Part shown: positions 63,318-64,000 of the stretch, piece by piece
Layout of the letters: each line of letters opens with the position of its first letter
How positions within the stretch are numbered: position 1 is the stretch's first letter
NCBI GenBank assembly: GCA_016714495.1
Contig: JADKDU010000002.1
Coordinates: 595,340-659,339, forward strand
From: Hyphomonadaceae bacterium
GTDB taxonomy: Bacteria > Pseudomonadota > Alphaproteobacteria > Caulobacterales > Hyphomonadaceae
Length of the DNA stretch: 64,000 nucleotides
Direction: 5' to 3'
Made by a program: the position numbers and the translations under genes
Notes under the pieces: generated by a model
What the model was told of the DNA's origin: nothing
The model's input: only the letters and a program-made list of their open reading frames with translations
Database searches by the model: none

Positions 63318-63947
63318 ATGGCTTGGAGAAGCTTTACGGCGGCTATGACCTGCCTCGCGATGCATGCATCGGCTTGGGCGGTTGATGTACGCGTCGAGGT
63401 CAAGGCTCCGAACGGCGAGCCTATCGCGAATGCTGTCGTTACGATCTCGGGACCTGCCGTAGCGTCATCGCTGCGTAGCGACGGCCTGGTCATGCAGCAG
63501 AAAGACCTGGCCTTCAGCCCTTTTGTCCTGGTTGTTCCGCGCGGGGCGAGCGTATCGTTTCCCAACTTCGACCAGACTCGTCACCATGTTTATTCCTTTT
63601 CGCCTGCCGGGCCGTTCGAGCTGAAGCTGTATGGCGCGGGTGAAACGCGCTCGGTCCGCTTTACGAAAACCGGCACGATCGCCGTCGGCTGCAACATCCA
63701 TGATCAGATGACAGCGTTCATCCGTGTCACTGATGCGCCGTGGGCGGCAGTGACGGACAAAATGGGTGTCGTAGAGCTCCGGAATGTCGATGCCGGCGAC
63801 AGGTTGATTGAAGTCTGGCATCCGCAGCAGAAGGGATCGCCTGACGCCACCCTGACCAGCACGCTCGCCGTTCCCGCTTCAGGCAGGGTCTCCAAGGTTG
63901 TCCAGCTGACGGTCCGCAACCAGCTCGATTTCCATCCAGCGTATTGA
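63318..63947 (+). CDS. Cupredoxin-like exported protein (methylamine-utilisation type)
   Basis: ATG 63318 gives 209 residues with a signal peptide (RSFTAAMTCLAMHASAWA). The mature protein begins with a beta-sandwich (VDVRVEVKAPNGEPIANAVV). The blue-copper-like region has the ligands His in RHHVYSFSP and the Cys-x-His segment VGCNIHDQMTAFI. The plastocyanin-like fold is what annotation calls methylamine utilisation protein; the true role is unclear. It is followed eight bases later by the start of a sensor-type gene, a pairing that suggests a copper or redox-linked sensor. Confidence 0.83.
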   Translation: MAWRSFTAAMTCLAMHASAWAVDVRVEVKAPNGEPIANAVVTISGPAVASSLRSDGLVMQQKDLAFSPFVLVVPRGASVSFPNFDQTRHHVYSFSPAGPFELKLYGAGETRSVRFTKTGTIAVGCNIHDQMTAFIRVTDAPWAAVTDKMGVVELRNVDAGDRLIEVWHPQQKGSPDATLTSTLAVPASGRVSKVVQLTVRNQLDFHPAY

Positions 63948-63954
63948 GGACGAC

Positions 63955-64000
63955 ATGTTCGCCCGCCTGCGCACGAAGCTCGCTCTCTTGTACGGCGGCC
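63955..64000 (+). CDS. Start of a probable membrane sensor/signalling gene (cut by window)
   Basis: ATG 63955, with GAGGACGAC upstream, gives 15 residues (MFARLRTKLALLYGG) before the window ends. A basic start then a hydrophobic stretch is typical of membrane sensor kinases and EAL/GGDEF sensors, which often follow the cupredoxin-like gene. No domain can be seen. Confidence 0.5.
   Translation, partial: MFARLRTKLALLYGG

Overview
The window is high-GC DNA that reads as an alphaproteobacterial chromosome, most likely from the Caulobacterales/Hyphomonadaceae neighbourhood. This is inferred from gene content (HWE-type sensor kinase, stand-alone Hpt protein, pbpC next to an alpha-2-macroglobulin gene, TonB receptors, many c-type cytochromes) and not from any search. 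Two tRNA genes are present, Thr(TGT) and Tyr(GTA). No rRNA operon or CRISPR array was seen.

Bases 1-25,630 are a compact core. Genes abut or overlap tail to tail (stop codons 2-3 bases apart, or 4-base overlaps). In order: the end of a CoA-transferase, an HWE kinase and response regulator, a lytic transglycosylase, a degenerate EAL protein, a Nudix hydrolase, an Hpt protein, a class II aldolase, NAD kinase, a cytochrome c lipoprotein, pgi, a patatin lipoprotein, pbpC plus alpha-2-macroglobulin, tRNA-Thr, metG, a GST, an M20 peptidase, a Pro/Ala-rich membrane protein, an RlmB-type methyltransferase and tRNA-Tyr. pgi and metG carry single-base indels in G/C runs, as does an acyl-CoA synthetase at 57-59 kb. 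These look like sequencing errors. The RlmB gene has a larger internal loss.

Bases 25,630-52,130 are an accessory region that starts just after tRNA-Tyr. It is littered with copies, fragments and miniature derivatives of one IS6-family lineage. Two copies are full length (812 bp), yet both have Ala where the first catalytic Asp is expected, and one also has a stop codon. Between the IS scars lie cargo genes: a GH1 glycosidase, a DUF1353 protein, a redoxin-cytochrome-copper monooxygenase fusion with EF hands, a ParDE toxin-antitoxin pair, a PQQ sugar dehydrogenase, lipoproteins, a family of secreted proteins of unknown function, an SGNH hydrolase, an S41 protease pair, a hydrolase pair, a LysR-controlled acetyltransferase operon and a TonB receptor framed by miniature IS copies. 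IS110 and serine-recombinase remnants show that other mobile elements have passed through.

Bases 52,130-64,000 return mostly to ordinary genes. They start with a three-gene redox operon (membrane-anchored ferredoxin reductase, cytochrome-b-like membrane protein, octaheme cytochrome c) joined by ATGA overlaps. A host-attachment-like protein, a second member of the unknown secreted family, an acyl-CoA synthetase beside a TetR remnant, an RND pump, a cupredoxin-like protein and the start of a sensor-type gene follow. The redox operon is the best candidate for an incompletely described system. The IS6 lineage, with its apparently broken catalytic triad and its miniature derivatives, is the most unusual genome-structure signal.
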